Source: a bacterium (GTDB lineage: Bacteria > Chloroflexota > Dormibacteria > UBA8260 > Bog-877). Taken from it: DNA of 6,182 nucleotides. The position numbers were made by a program, and so were the translations under genes. Each line of letters opens with the position of its first letter. Position 1 is the stretch's first letter. The notes beneath the pieces are model-generated. The model was given only the letters and a program-made list of their open reading frames with translations. It did no database searches and was not told the DNA's origin. The stretch is from the NCBI GenBank assembly GCA_021817025.1, contig JAKAWF010000213.1, positions 1 through 6,182 of the forward strand, read 5' to 3'. Shown piece after piece: positions 1 through 5,142 of the stretch.

Positions 1-386
1 GCCTGGCGAGCCAGGGTGCCCAGGACGTCGTCCGCCTCGAATCCGGGTACCACCTCGGTGGGGATGTTGAGGGTGTTGGTGATCTGGCCCAGCACCGCGA
101 TCTGGTCGATCAGCTCCTGTGGAGTGGGGGCGCGGTGAGCCTTGTAGGTGGCCAGCTTCTGATCGCGGAAGGTGGGACCGGGCGGGTCGAAGGCGGCCAC
201 CGCGCAGTCATAGCCCTGGCTCAGGGCGAGGAGGAGCATGGAGGTGTAGCCGTAGGCCACTCGTATCGGCACCCCGTGGCTGTTGGTCATTTCGGGGAGC
301 GCGTGATAGGCGCGGAAGGCCAGCCCGTGGCCGTCGATGAGCAGGAGGCGCGTGGGTTGCGCTCCGGTTTCGGCCATGCCCGCCAT
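1..386 (-). CDS. polA: DNA polymerase I, N-terminal 5'-3' exonuclease domain (partial, runs off left edge)
   Basis: The visible 128 residues are the start of the 5'-3' exonuclease (flap endonuclease) domain, which removes RNA primers and flaps during lagging-strand synthesis and repair in the cytoplasm. Family motifs seen in order are LLLIDGHGLAFRAYHALP (residues 14-31, metal ligand D18), AYGYTSMLL (44-52), AAFDPPGPTFR (64-74, with D67 and R74), YKAHR (81-85) and the acidic cluster FEADDVLGTLA (116-126, with E117, D119 and D120). All expected catalytic residues in this stretch are present. The ATG at 386-384 overlaps by one base the TAA stop of the upstream methyltransferase gene (TAATG). That favours this start over a second ATG at 377-375 and suggests translational coupling. 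The polymerase domain lies outside the window, so a stand-alone exonuclease of the same family cannot be strictly excluded. Confidence 0.93.
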   Translation of the reverse strand, partial: MAGMAETGAQPTRLLLIDGHGLAFRAYHALPEMTNSHGVPIRVAYGYTSMLLLALSQGYDCAVAAFDPPGPTFRDQKLATYKAHRAPTPQELIDQIAVLGQITNTLNIPTEVVPGFEADDVLGTLARQ

Positions 387-1177
387 TATGGGAAGAGCTG
401 GGGTGTCCCAAGGCGCTGGGCCAGGTACAGCCGGGACTCCCAGGTCACGCTGTAGCTCCCCCCGGCGGAGTTGACCTCCTCCTCGATGGCAGCCAGCAAT
501 CGGCGGCGGCGGGAAGCAGGCAGCCTTCGGTGGTCGGATTGGGTCGCCATGAGCTCCGCGTAGGCGCGGGCGCTGTAGCGGACCTCAAACTCGAACCACT
601 CCAGTCGCGGCTGCTGGAAGAGCCCCGAGGCAGCGATCTCCTCCCTGCGGTCCAGGTCCAGTTCCCCGGGAGGGAGCCCGGCCAGCTCTGGGGCCAGACG
701 GGAGTAGATGCCGTCCAACCCGGCGCGCACCTCAGCGTCGCCCCCGGTGGCTCGGTTCCAAATCAGGGCGAGCCATCCATCCGGGGCCAGAACCTCGGCG
801 GCCTTGCGATACCGGACCTCGGGGTCCACCCAGTGCCAAGCCTGAGCCGAGATCACCGCGGCGAAGCCCAGGCGGTCCGGCACCCAGTCCTCGAAGGAGG
901 ACGTCACAACCCGGAGCCGACCGGTCGGGCCGAGCCCCACTTGGGCCACTGCCGCCATCTCTGGGCTGGGCTCAAGGCCGGTCACCAGGAGACCGCGCCG
1001 AATGAGTTCCTGGGTGGCGATCCCGGTGCCGGTACCAACCTCGAGGACGGCGTCGCCATCGCCAAGACCGGCGAACTCCGCGAGCCGGTTGAAGAGCACT
1101 GCAGGGTAGCGCGGGCGCCGTAGGTGGTACAGGTCCGCCGCCTCCCCGAACAGCTCGAACTCCTCCCGACGAGCCAC
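386..1177 (-). CDS. Class I SAM-dependent methyltransferase
   Basis: This 263-residue cytoplasmic enzyme should transfer a methyl group from S-adenosylmethionine to an unknown small-molecule substrate. The Rossmann-like motif I is VLEVGTGTG (residues 44-52). The acidic residue ending strand 2 is E69 in VTGLEPSPEM, followed by SSFEDW (93-98) and AQAWHWVDP (111-119), a pattern common in the Methyltransf_11/25-type families. The N-terminal FGEAADLYHLRRPRYP (10-25) is also typical. I chose the GTG at 1177-1175 because a perfect GGAGG lies seven bases upstream and the family similarity begins right after it. A longer frame from a TTG at 1246 would add 23 glycine- and arginine-rich residues with no family match. 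It lies directly upstream of polA, overlapping its start by one base. The substrate cannot be read from the sequence. Confidence 0.88.
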   Translation of the reverse strand: MARREEFELFGEAADLYHLRRPRYPAVLFNRLAEFAGLGDGDAVLEVGTGTGIATQELIRRGLLVTGLEPSPEMAAVAQVGLGPTGRLRVVTSSFEDWVPDRLGFAAVISAQAWHWVDPEVRYRKAAEVLAPDGWLALIWNRATGGDAEVRAGLDGIYSRLAPELAGLPPGELDLDRREEIAASGLFQQPRLEWFEFEVRYSARAYAELMATQSDHRRLPASRRRRLLAAIEEEVNSAGGSYSVTWESRLYLAQRLGTPQLFP

Positions 1178-1313
1178 GCCGAGTCCTCCCCGAGACTCTC
1201 CCACTCGCGGCCAGCCCCAGCCGGCGCCGGGGCTATCATGGGCCAAGAAGGCGGCCCTGGTCCGAGACCCGGCCGGAGGGCACCGTCTCCGACTACCTCA
1301 GCGGTGAGGAACC
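1178..1313. promoter_or_regulatory. Divergent intergenic region between methyltransferase and nuclease genes
   Basis: These 136 bases separate two outward-facing genes and must hold both promoters. On the plus strand TATCAT (1234-1239) matches five of six bases of the sigma-70 -10 box, with no convincing -35. An inverted repeat, AGCCCC (1213-1218) with GGGGCT (1229-1234), flanks a CCGGCGCC core and abuts that box, so it could be an operator. At the minus-strand end GGGGAGGA sits just before the GTG at 1177 and acts as its ribosome-binding site. On the plus strand GGTGAGGA sits three bases before the ATG at 1314. Transcription starts are inferred only. Confidence 0.35.
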
Positions 1314-1805
1314 ATGGATCTGATCGAGATGGCGGTGGACAGCATCCGGATCCACATGCCCAGCGGGCAACATGTCGTGGTCCTGAAGGAGAAGGACGCC
1401 GAGCGGTTCCTCCCCATCTGGGTGGGGAGCGCCGAGGCCAACTCCATCGCGCTCAAGATGTCCGGGATCGACCCGGAGCGGCCGGTAACCCACGACCTCA
1501 TGGCCAACATGCTGGAGGCGCTTGGCGTGACCATCACCCGCGTGGTGGTGTCCGAGCTCCGCAACGACACCTTCCACGCCCAGATCCTGGGCCGGGTGGG
1601 GGGGCGAGATCTGGAGCTCGACTCCCGGTCCAGCGACGCCATCGCCCTAGCCCTCAGGGTAAACTCGCCGATCTACGTTGCGAGGGAGGTGATGGACCAA
1701 GCCGCGGTCGTCCCCCGAGGCGAGGACGAGGAGTCCAAGCTGGAGGTCTTCCAACAGATGGTCAACGAGATGAACCTCCCCGACTTGGACGATCGGGAAA
1801 GCTGA
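1314..1805 (+). CDS. Bifunctional nuclease family protein (BFN / DUF151)
   Basis: This 163-residue protein belongs to the BFN (DUF151) family. A plant member was reported to have both DNase and RNase activity; the role in bacteria is poorly known. Family features are visible along its length: a start of the type MDLIEMAVDSIRI, the block FLPIWVGSAEANSIAL (about residues 32-47), RPVTHDLM (56-63), the FHAQI strand, and the hallmark SSDAIALALR followed by PIYVAREVMD. The usual residue before SDAIALALR is proline (RPSDAIALAL); here it is serine, a minor departure. The length is normal for the family, so the gene looks intact. It diverges from the methyltransferase and polA pair and ends 20 bases before a tRNA gene on the same strand, so the two may share a transcript. 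Confidence 0.92.
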   Translation: MDLIEMAVDSIRIHMPSGQHVVVLKEKDAERFLPIWVGSAEANSIALKMSGIDPERPVTHDLMANMLEALGVTITRVVVSELRNDTFHAQILGRVGGRDLELDSRSSDAIALALRVNSPIYVAREVMDQAAVVPRGEDEESKLEVFQQMVNEMNLPDLDDRES

Positions 1806-1825
1806 TCACCGACGGCCAACCCCGG

Positions 1826-1911
1826 GCCAGCATGGCGGAATGGCAGACGCGGCGGTCTCAAAAACCGTTGAGCGCAAGCTCGTGTGGGTTCGACTCCCAC
1901 TGCTGGCACCA
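1826..1911 (+). tRNA. tRNA-Leu, anticodon CAA, CCA encoded
   Basis: A full cloverleaf can be folded by eye. The acceptor stem GCCAGCA (1826-1832) pairs perfectly with TGCTGGC (1901-1907). The D stem is GCG/CGC (1835-1837 and 1848-1850). The anticodon stem is GCGGT/ACCGT with loop CTCAAAA (1857-1863), giving anticodon CAA at 1859-1861, which reads UUG. The long class II variable arm (1869-1882) has a GCAA loop, as expected for leucine. The T stem GTGGG/CCCAC surrounds TTCGACT. The discriminator A (1908) is followed by a genomic CCA (1909-1911). It marks the edge between housekeeping genes and the IS-rich region. Confidence 0.97.
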
Positions 1912-2334
1912 CTTTGCTGAGATCAGAATGGCCCTGCGAGCGCCCCCTCAGCCAGCTTCTGGTAGGCGCGTGGAGTGCCGTTGATGCGAACCGTGATGCC
2001 AACCCGGATGGCAGCGCGGTCGCAGGATCGCCGCCCGAAGGTCCCCCGGCGGCGAACCTCCTCCGGGCTCACAGCTCGTGGCTGAGGCTCGCCCATGGCT
2101 CCGCCCGGCCCACCGGCAGTCGGCGTGAGCCGCTATCCCCCGCCCGGTCGCGCCCGGCACTGGCCCCGGGCTACCGGGTCCGCCCGCTCCGGCACCCTCT
2201 CCCAGCCGAGCCCCTCCCACCCCCCGTGCCCCCGACCCCAAACCTACTCGACTTGTGACGCCCCTCAGGAGATCGCAGATGCCGGGCCCGCTATGCCTGG
2301 ATTGCTCCCCGATCCCCCTTGATCACCCACATGA
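1912..2334. other. Gene-poor, C-rich stretch between tRNA-Leu and the IS1380 remnant
   Basis: I find no convincing gene here. The best candidate is a 57-codon frame on the minus strand (2096-1923) starting MGEPQPRAV and ending LAEGALAGPF; it matches no family I know and has only a weak, too-close ribosome-binding site. Overlapping plus-strand frames are rich in proline and arginine, as chance frames in GC-rich DNA are. Positions 2211-2239 are almost pure C, so the opposite strand carries runs of G. No terminator with a T-tract follows the tRNA, and I see no duplicated tRNA 3' end that would mark an integrated element. Confidence 0.5.
1923..2096 (-). CDS. Doubtful small hypothetical protein
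   Basis: This is a 57-residue frame with an ATG at 2096-2094 and a TGA at 1925-1923. The middle is arginine-rich (EEVRRRGTFGRRSC) and the last third, IRVGITVRINGTPRAYQKLA, looks more protein-like than the rest. The codons there are less GC-extreme than in the shadow frames around it, which is the only reason to list it. The nearest possible ribosome-binding site (CGGAG) is two bases from the start, too close. It could be the tail of a decayed gene. I do not recognise it. Confidence 0.15.
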   Translation of the reverse strand: MGEPQPRAVSPEEVRRRGTFGRRSCDRAAIRVGITVRINGTPRAYQKLAEGALAGPF

Positions 2335-2992
2335 ATGCCGGGAGGCCCGAACTTATGTCGGGGACCACTTCGGCCGGGGAACGCTTCCGACAAGCCGATC
2401 TCCCCCCGGCTGGTGCTGCGCGCCGTGCGCGCCCTGCCCAAGGGATACGGGGAGGTGAGGGTCAGGGCGGACAGCGGCTTCTACAGCTCAGCCTTCCTCA
2501 ACTGGTGCCGTCGGCAGAGGCTGCGGTTCTGCGTGGTGGTGCCCCACTACCAGGTGATGTGGGAGTTGCGGCGGCACATCTCGCCCAGCAGCTGGCGGTC
2601 CTGCCGGGAGATGGTGGGGGCAGAGGTGGCGGAGCTGTGGTTCTCTCCCACTGGCTGGGAGAAAGAGCCGCTGCGGCTCCTGGTGCGGCGGGTGCGGGTG
2701 GAGGCCGACCAGATCTCCAAGAGCCGAAGGAGCCGCAGGCGGAGGACCATCCCCAAAGGCCAGCTCCAGCTCGCCCTCAAGGGAATGGTGAGCCACACCT
2801 ACGCCTACTCCTTCATCATCACCGATCTTCCCGGGGATGCAGTGGATCTGGAGTTCTGGCAGCGGCGGCGGGCTCACATCGAGGAGCGGATCGGGGACTT
2901 GAAGTTGGGATGCGGCTTGATCCATCTGCCGCTGCGCCGCCGCCGGGCCAACTATGCCTGGCAGACACAGAGGGCCTGGTTGATCGCCACAT
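2335..2992 (+). pseudogene. IS1380-type transposase, C-terminal fragment
   Basis: This is the remainder of a DDE transposase that would move its own element by cut-and-paste. Counting from the ATG at 2335, similarity begins at LRPGNASD (residues 12-19). It goes on through RVRADSGFYSS (42-52, second catalytic aspartate D46) to IEERIGDLKLGCGL with the catalytic glutamate (E183 or E184), then RRRANYAWQTQ near the end. The usual N-terminus, including the first catalytic aspartate, is missing, and a TGA sits immediately upstream of the ATG. The normal hydrophobic C-terminal helix degenerates after AWLIA at about 2992. Beyond this the frame runs on by chance through unrelated element ends, so the long frame to 3720 is not a real protein. 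Assignment to IS1380 rests on the RADSGF and E-R-I-x-x-L-K patterns; inactivity is inferred from the lost first aspartate. Confidence 0.75.
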
Positions 2993-3056
2993 CATCCCAA
3001 CCAGGTGTCCAGCCAAACCGTAGAGCGGGGGGACTGCCCAGTAGCATCGCTTCCGA

Positions 3057-3151
3057 CGGGGTGATGACCATGAAAGGTTCTCTCCTTCCGCCCTCTCTGA
3101 ACTCAGATATTCAGCTTGAATACCTGTCTCACCCCATATTGACACAGAGGG
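3057..3151 (-). repeat. IS3-type element 5' leader, copy A (inverted copy of 5063-5157)
   Basis: These 95 bases on the minus strand align without gaps to 5063-5157 on the plus strand, with about 79 identities by hand count (about 83%). The shared parts include the start CCCTC.GTGTCAA, GAGACAGG, TGAATAT, the ribosome-binding stretch AGAGGGCGGAAGGAGAGAA, and the start codon with its first codons, ATG at 3071-3069 (M-V-[IV]-T-P). Similarity stops 15 bases into the coding region, where the sequence meets the end of the IS1380 remnant. It is therefore the truncated 5' end of a relative of the element at 5063, in the opposite orientation. GCCCTC near the start can pair with GAGGGC before the ribosome-binding site in both copies. 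Confidence 0.85.
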
Positions 3152-3223
3152 CAGTTCCCGCACGCCCACTCCCTCACGGTAGTGGGCTCAACGGATACGG
3201 TCTATGTCTTCCACCTTGGTCAT
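3152..3223 (-). pseudogene. istA: istA (IS21-type transposase) N-terminal fragment with internal stop
   Basis: The ATG at 3223-3221 has an excellent ribosome-binding site, GGGAGGAGGAG, directly upstream. The reading is MTKVEDIDRIR, then a TGA at 3190-3188, then AHYREGVGVREL. This matches the first 24 codons of IS21-family IstA, whose N-terminus is a helix-turn-helix DNA-binding region that typically reads like I-R-R-x-Y-Y-x-E-G-x-S-x-R-E-[LI]-A. The TGA stands where arginine is usual, consistent with a CGA to TGA change. After REL the frame runs into the IS3-type leader. The fragment cannot make a working transposase. The match is short, so the family call is moderate. Confidence 0.6.
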
Positions 3224-3348
3224 CTCCTCCTCCCGGGGTCCGTAGGTCTCAACCCAACGAACGTACCGGGGCTGGCTGGCCAAGGTGGTCCTCTTTTACT
3301 CCATCACTCCCTTCTCAGGGGTGGGTCCGCTTTCGCCTGGCGTTTACA
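3152..3348 (-). mobile_element. IS21-type left end, truncated
   Basis: Reading leftwards on the minus strand, the segment may begin at TGTAAACG (3348). It holds two related terminal-type repeats, GCGAAAGCGGACCCACC (3336-3320) and TAAAAGAGGACCACCTTGG (3298-3280), then a leader and the first codons of an istA gene. Repeated sequences near the tips are known in IS21 elements, where they bind the IstA transposase. The segment is cut at 3152 by the IS3-type leader. The outer boundary is my inference; the istA start is the firmer evidence. Confidence 0.5.
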
Positions 3349-3394
3349 GCCAAATCCTTGAGTGACGTTGCTTTACTTACGTACGGATTAGTAC

Positions 3395-3511
3395 CGGCGT
3401 GGCCTCCAGGATCGACCCGCGGCGGTGCGAGCCGAAGGTTGGTGATGATCACCTGGAAGGCTACGCCGTCTTCCGTGCCCTGGACGGGGCGACCGACGGC
3501 TGTTGCCACAA
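3395..3511 (-). repeat. IS256-type left end, copy A (inverted, diverged copy of 4750-4865)
   Basis: The minus strand here mirrors the leader of the IS256-type fragment on the right. GACGGCGTAGCCTTCCAGG (3470-3452) is identical over 19 bases to 4793-4811, and CTGGAGGCCACGCCG (3409-3395) differs by one base from 4851-4865. The outer edge TTGTGG (3511-3506) matches 4750-4755. Total lengths are 117 and 116 bases, and the middle is much less alike. The two conserved arms pair into the same long stem, with one A-C mismatch here. Unlike the right copy, no transposase start follows; the sequence passes into about 46 unassigned bases and then the IS21-type end. Confidence 0.75.
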
Positions 3512-3688
3512 GTCACGACGGTACCTCCGGGTCCGGCTCTCACCGAGTGTTGCCGCCACATGGCCGATCGAGGTCGCGGAGCCGCGATTGTAAAGCTCGA
3601 CGACTCGCTCCGCCAGGGCTCGCAGGCCCTCGGGTGAGAGCGACGGGCGCTGGGTGCGGGACGGAACCGCAGCCGAGCCATTATCCAC
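3461..3688 (-). pseudogene. Small helix-turn-helix protein, 3' end cut off by an IS end
   Basis: The frame starts with a GTG at 3688-3686 and gives 75 residues. Residues 17-58 read LSPEGLRALAERVVELYNRG, then SATSIGHVAATLGES and RTRRYRR, a pattern like small actinobacterial helix-turn-helix proteins (L-A-x-x-V-V-x-L-Y-x-x-G, S-I-x-x-V-A-A-x-L-G-x-S). Such proteins bind DNA, but the target is unknown. Codon 60 falls exactly on TTGTGG (3511), the outer edge of the IS256-type end. The last 16 residues and the TAG at 3463-3461 therefore come from the inserted element, not from the gene. The TAG lies inside the left arm of the element's hairpin. There is no clear ribosome-binding site. The protein may be non-functional; the helix-turn-helix call is by eye. 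Confidence 0.4.
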
Positions 3689-4101
3689 TCATTCAGGTCA
3701 GACGAAGCTCCCACACCTGAGACTCCACCTCGAAGGTGAGCAACGATGCGCTCGTGGGTACTGCAGGTACGTAGCAGCTCCACCCCGGCCAAACGGCAGG
3801 CGCCGCATCAGCTGGCCCACCCATCCCACCGCTCATCCACGAATAATTGGTCCCGGCGTCATCAGAGACAGCAGGTCGTATCCCTTGGATGAGCGAGCTC
3901 CTGAAGCCAGCATGGGACAGCCTGCCATCTCCGTCCGGCAGGCTGTCCCATGCGAGCAGCCAATGTGCGACCACACCGTCAGCGCGCAACTCAAGCGCTG
4001 TGGGCACCAACAGACCTTTGCTTATCGCCTGCGGGCTCAAGCCCACCTGTGTCACGAGTCTCAAGCGACGTCAAGCCGAACGGGGTAGGGCCGCTGCAGC
4101 G
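3689..4101. other. Unassigned region with a strong hairpin between the HTH fragment and the secreted protein gene
   Basis: No frame here resembles a known protein. The longest minus-strand frame (4064-3693) begins with TTG, lacks a ribosome-binding site, and runs straight through both arms of the perfect hairpin at 3911-3952, so I do not call it a gene. The stretch is less GC-rich than the housekeeping block. TCAAGC occurs four times on the plus strand (3991, 4037, 4061 and 4071). A 10-base palindrome, CGCTGCAGCG (4092-4101), lies directly after the stop codon of the secreted protein gene. Confidence 0.4.
3911..3952. terminator. Perfect 16-bp hairpin, possible bidirectional terminator
   Basis: CATGGGACAGCCTGCC (3911-3926) pairs without mismatch with GGCAGGCTGTCCCATG (3937-3952) around a 10-base loop; one further G-C pair at 3910 and 3953 extends it. 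It lies about 150 bases downstream of the secreted protein gene on that gene's strand. Neither side has a T-tract, so it is not a classic intrinsic terminator, although terminators in high-GC bacteria often lack one. It could instead be a recombination or transposon-end structure. Confidence 0.4.
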
Positions 4102-4641
4102 TTATGAAGGGCCATAGACCTCGTTACCTAGGACCACAGAACTGCAGGGTCCGCAAGTGTATCCCGCCGGCGGCACAGCGATCAGGAGGTATCCCCAAGC
4201 TCGATAGAGGGTGGGCTTGCCCTCGAACCCTGTGACTATCGTATCGTTGGCAGCGAGCACGATGTTAGCGTCGTAGCTCTCGTCCGCAACGCAACCCGTT
4301 GGACCTCCCCACTCTCCAGCTACCCCGGCGTGCCCCGGCACATACACCTCGTAGCATGCTTTGGCGACCATTTCAAGCGGTGCGATCCCGCAGTACATCG
4401 ACGCGCTGTACACCAATTCGTGATTGTTCGAAATGGCCCAACTAGTCCCTGCGCCCACGTCGCATGGAATAATGACGTCAGGTGACGTACCACCCTCCGC
4501 GGGTTCCGGCAATAGCTGAGGGGGCCCCGTGACTACCGTACTTTCGGCAGACGGCACAAGTGAGGCTGCATTAGCTGACAGCAATGTGAGAGGCAAGAAG
4601 CCGAGGCTGAGCACGACCCCCGCTAGCATCGGCTTGCGCAT
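4102..4641 (-). CDS. Orphan secreted protein with Sec signal peptide and six cysteines
   Basis: This 179-residue protein appears to be exported. It opens with MRKPMLAGVVLSLGFLPLTL, a positive charge followed by a long hydrophobic core, and then LLSANA|AS, a good signal peptidase I site near residue 25. The mature part starts with a proline- and glycine-rich linker, then a domain with six cysteines (PCDV, MYCGI, KACYEV, TGCVAD, YTCGPCSS), enough for three disulfides outside the cell. The family is unknown to me. I chose the ATG at 4641-4639 because an in-frame GTG at 4686 would place the start inside the promoter and put 15 odd residues before the signal peptide. The ribosome-binding site (GGGGGT) is weak. 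Its composition is less GC-rich than the core genes, and it sits between broken insertion sequences, which suggests horizontal gain. Confidence 0.7.
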   Translation of the reverse strand: MRKPMLAGVVLSLGFLPLTLLSANAASLVPSAESTVVTGPPQLLPEPAEGGTSPDVIIPCDVGAGTSWAISNNHELVYSASMYCGIAPLEMVAKACYEVYVPGHAGVAGEWGGPTGCVADESYDANIVLAANDTIVTGFEGKPTLYRAWGYLLIAVPPAGYTCGPCSSVVLGNEVYGPS

Positions 4642-4676
4642 GCCGACGTACCCCCGTGCAGCATCCTGATTGGCGG

Positions 4677-4705
4677 ACAGTACCACTGGCTGTCGGTGCT
4701 GTCAA
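4677..4705 (-). promoter_or_regulatory. Sigma-70-type promoter of the secreted protein gene
   Basis: On the minus strand a perfect TTGACA (4705-4700) is followed after exactly 17 bases by TACTGT (4682-4677), which keeps the three most important -10 positions (T1, A2, T6). Transcription would begin near 4670, leaving a leader of about 29 bases before the ATG at 4641. This supports that start over the upstream GTG. The short repeat GACAGC occurs twice within the spacer region, which may be chance. Confidence 0.6.
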
Positions 4706-4794
4706 GGACCCGTATTTTCTCACCCAAAATCTGAAGCTAACGTCAGCAGTTGTGGAAATTGACCCGAGCCGTCGGCTGACCCCGGGGAAAGCGA

Positions 4795-4865
4795 CGGCGT
4801 AGCCTTCCAGGCAACTAACTCACGGAGGGACCCGCTGGAACGGGTCTGCGCTGGAGGCTACGCCG
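4795..4865 (+). promoter_or_regulatory. Leader hairpin masking the IS256-type transposase ribosome-binding site
   Basis: CGGCGTAGCCTTCCAG (4795-4810) pairs with CTGGAGGCTACGCCG (4851-4865) over 15 base pairs with one bulged T. An inner hairpin, GACCCG/CGGGTC (4829-4834 and 4841-4846), fills the loop. The right arm contains the GGAGG (4853-4857) and the first base of the GTG start. If a transcript enters from outside, the whole stem forms and should block translation; a transcript starting inside the loop would lack the left arm. Such protection against read-through transcription is known for some insertion sequences. For this element it is inference. Confidence 0.6.
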
Positions 4866-5062
4866 TGTCTGCAAAGTATCAGATCCTGCCACCCACCGCC
4901 GCGGTGGCGGCACCCGGGGACGTCTTGGAGGCGGTGGTTCGGAGTGGAGCGCAGCAGCTGCTCCAAGCCGCCTTGGAGGCTGAGGTGGAGGAGTTCCTGG
5001 GCCGCGCCCGCTATCAACGGGTGCCAGAGTTCCGGGGCTACCGCAACGGCCACCTGCCTCAG
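4865..5062 (+). pseudogene. IS256 (mutator)-type transposase, N-terminal fragment
   Basis: The GTG at 4865 has a GGAGG seven bases upstream. The 66 residues include VLEAVVRSGAQQLLQAALEA (about 21-40), EVEEFLGRARYQRVPEFRG and YRNGHLP. This is the conserved N-terminal signature of the IS256/mutator transposases (E-V-x-E-x-L-G-R-x-R-Y, then R-G-Y-R-N-G). The catalytic DDE core is absent: after HLPQ the frame enters the IS3-type leader and stops at 5116 after 17 foreign residues. A full-length transposase is about 400 residues, so only about one sixth remains and it must be inactive. Confidence 0.85.
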
Positions 5063-5142
5063 CCCTCCGTGTCAACATGGTGCGAGACAGGCATCGGACG
5101 TGAATATTTGAGTTGATAGAGGGCGGAAGGAGAGAAGCCTTC

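Larger units (their letters stand above)
4750..5062 (+). mobile_element. IS256-type element, left end and transposase N-terminus, cut at 5062
   Basis: The segment runs from TTGTGG (4750), where similarity to the copy at 3511-3395 begins, through a long hairpin leader into the first 66 codons of a mutator-type transposase. It is interrupted at 5062/5063 by the IS3-type element. No matching right end occurs in the window, so the rest of the element is lost or lies elsewhere. The outer boundary is inferred from the two-copy comparison; no target duplication is visible. Confidence 0.65.

Noticed and set aside
386..1246. Longer methyltransferase from the TTG at 1246
   Set aside because: The added 23 residues have no family match, while the GTG at 1177 has a perfect GGAGG seven bases upstream.
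1916..1952. Terminator after the tRNA (GCTGAG/CTCAGC)
   Set aside because: It has only six pairs around a 25-base loop and no T-tract.
1124..1984. A 286-codon plus-strand frame across the nuclease gene and tRNA
   Set aside because: It overlaps the BFN gene out of frame and runs through the tRNA; its arginine- and proline-rich text is typical of a shadow frame.
2335..3720. A 461-codon plus-strand frame as one protein
   Set aside because: Only the first part (to about 2992) is transposase. The rest reads across inverted IS leaders, an IS21-type start and an HTH fragment on the other strand, so it is chance read-through.
3693..4064. A 123-codon minus-strand frame
   Set aside because: It has a TTG start, no ribosome-binding site and no recognisable content, and it passes through both arms of the perfect hairpin.
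4793..4865. Integron attC site, because of the paired arms
   Set aside because: There is no GTTRRRY / RYYYAAC core pair and no integrase; the hairpin leads straight into an IS256-type transposase.
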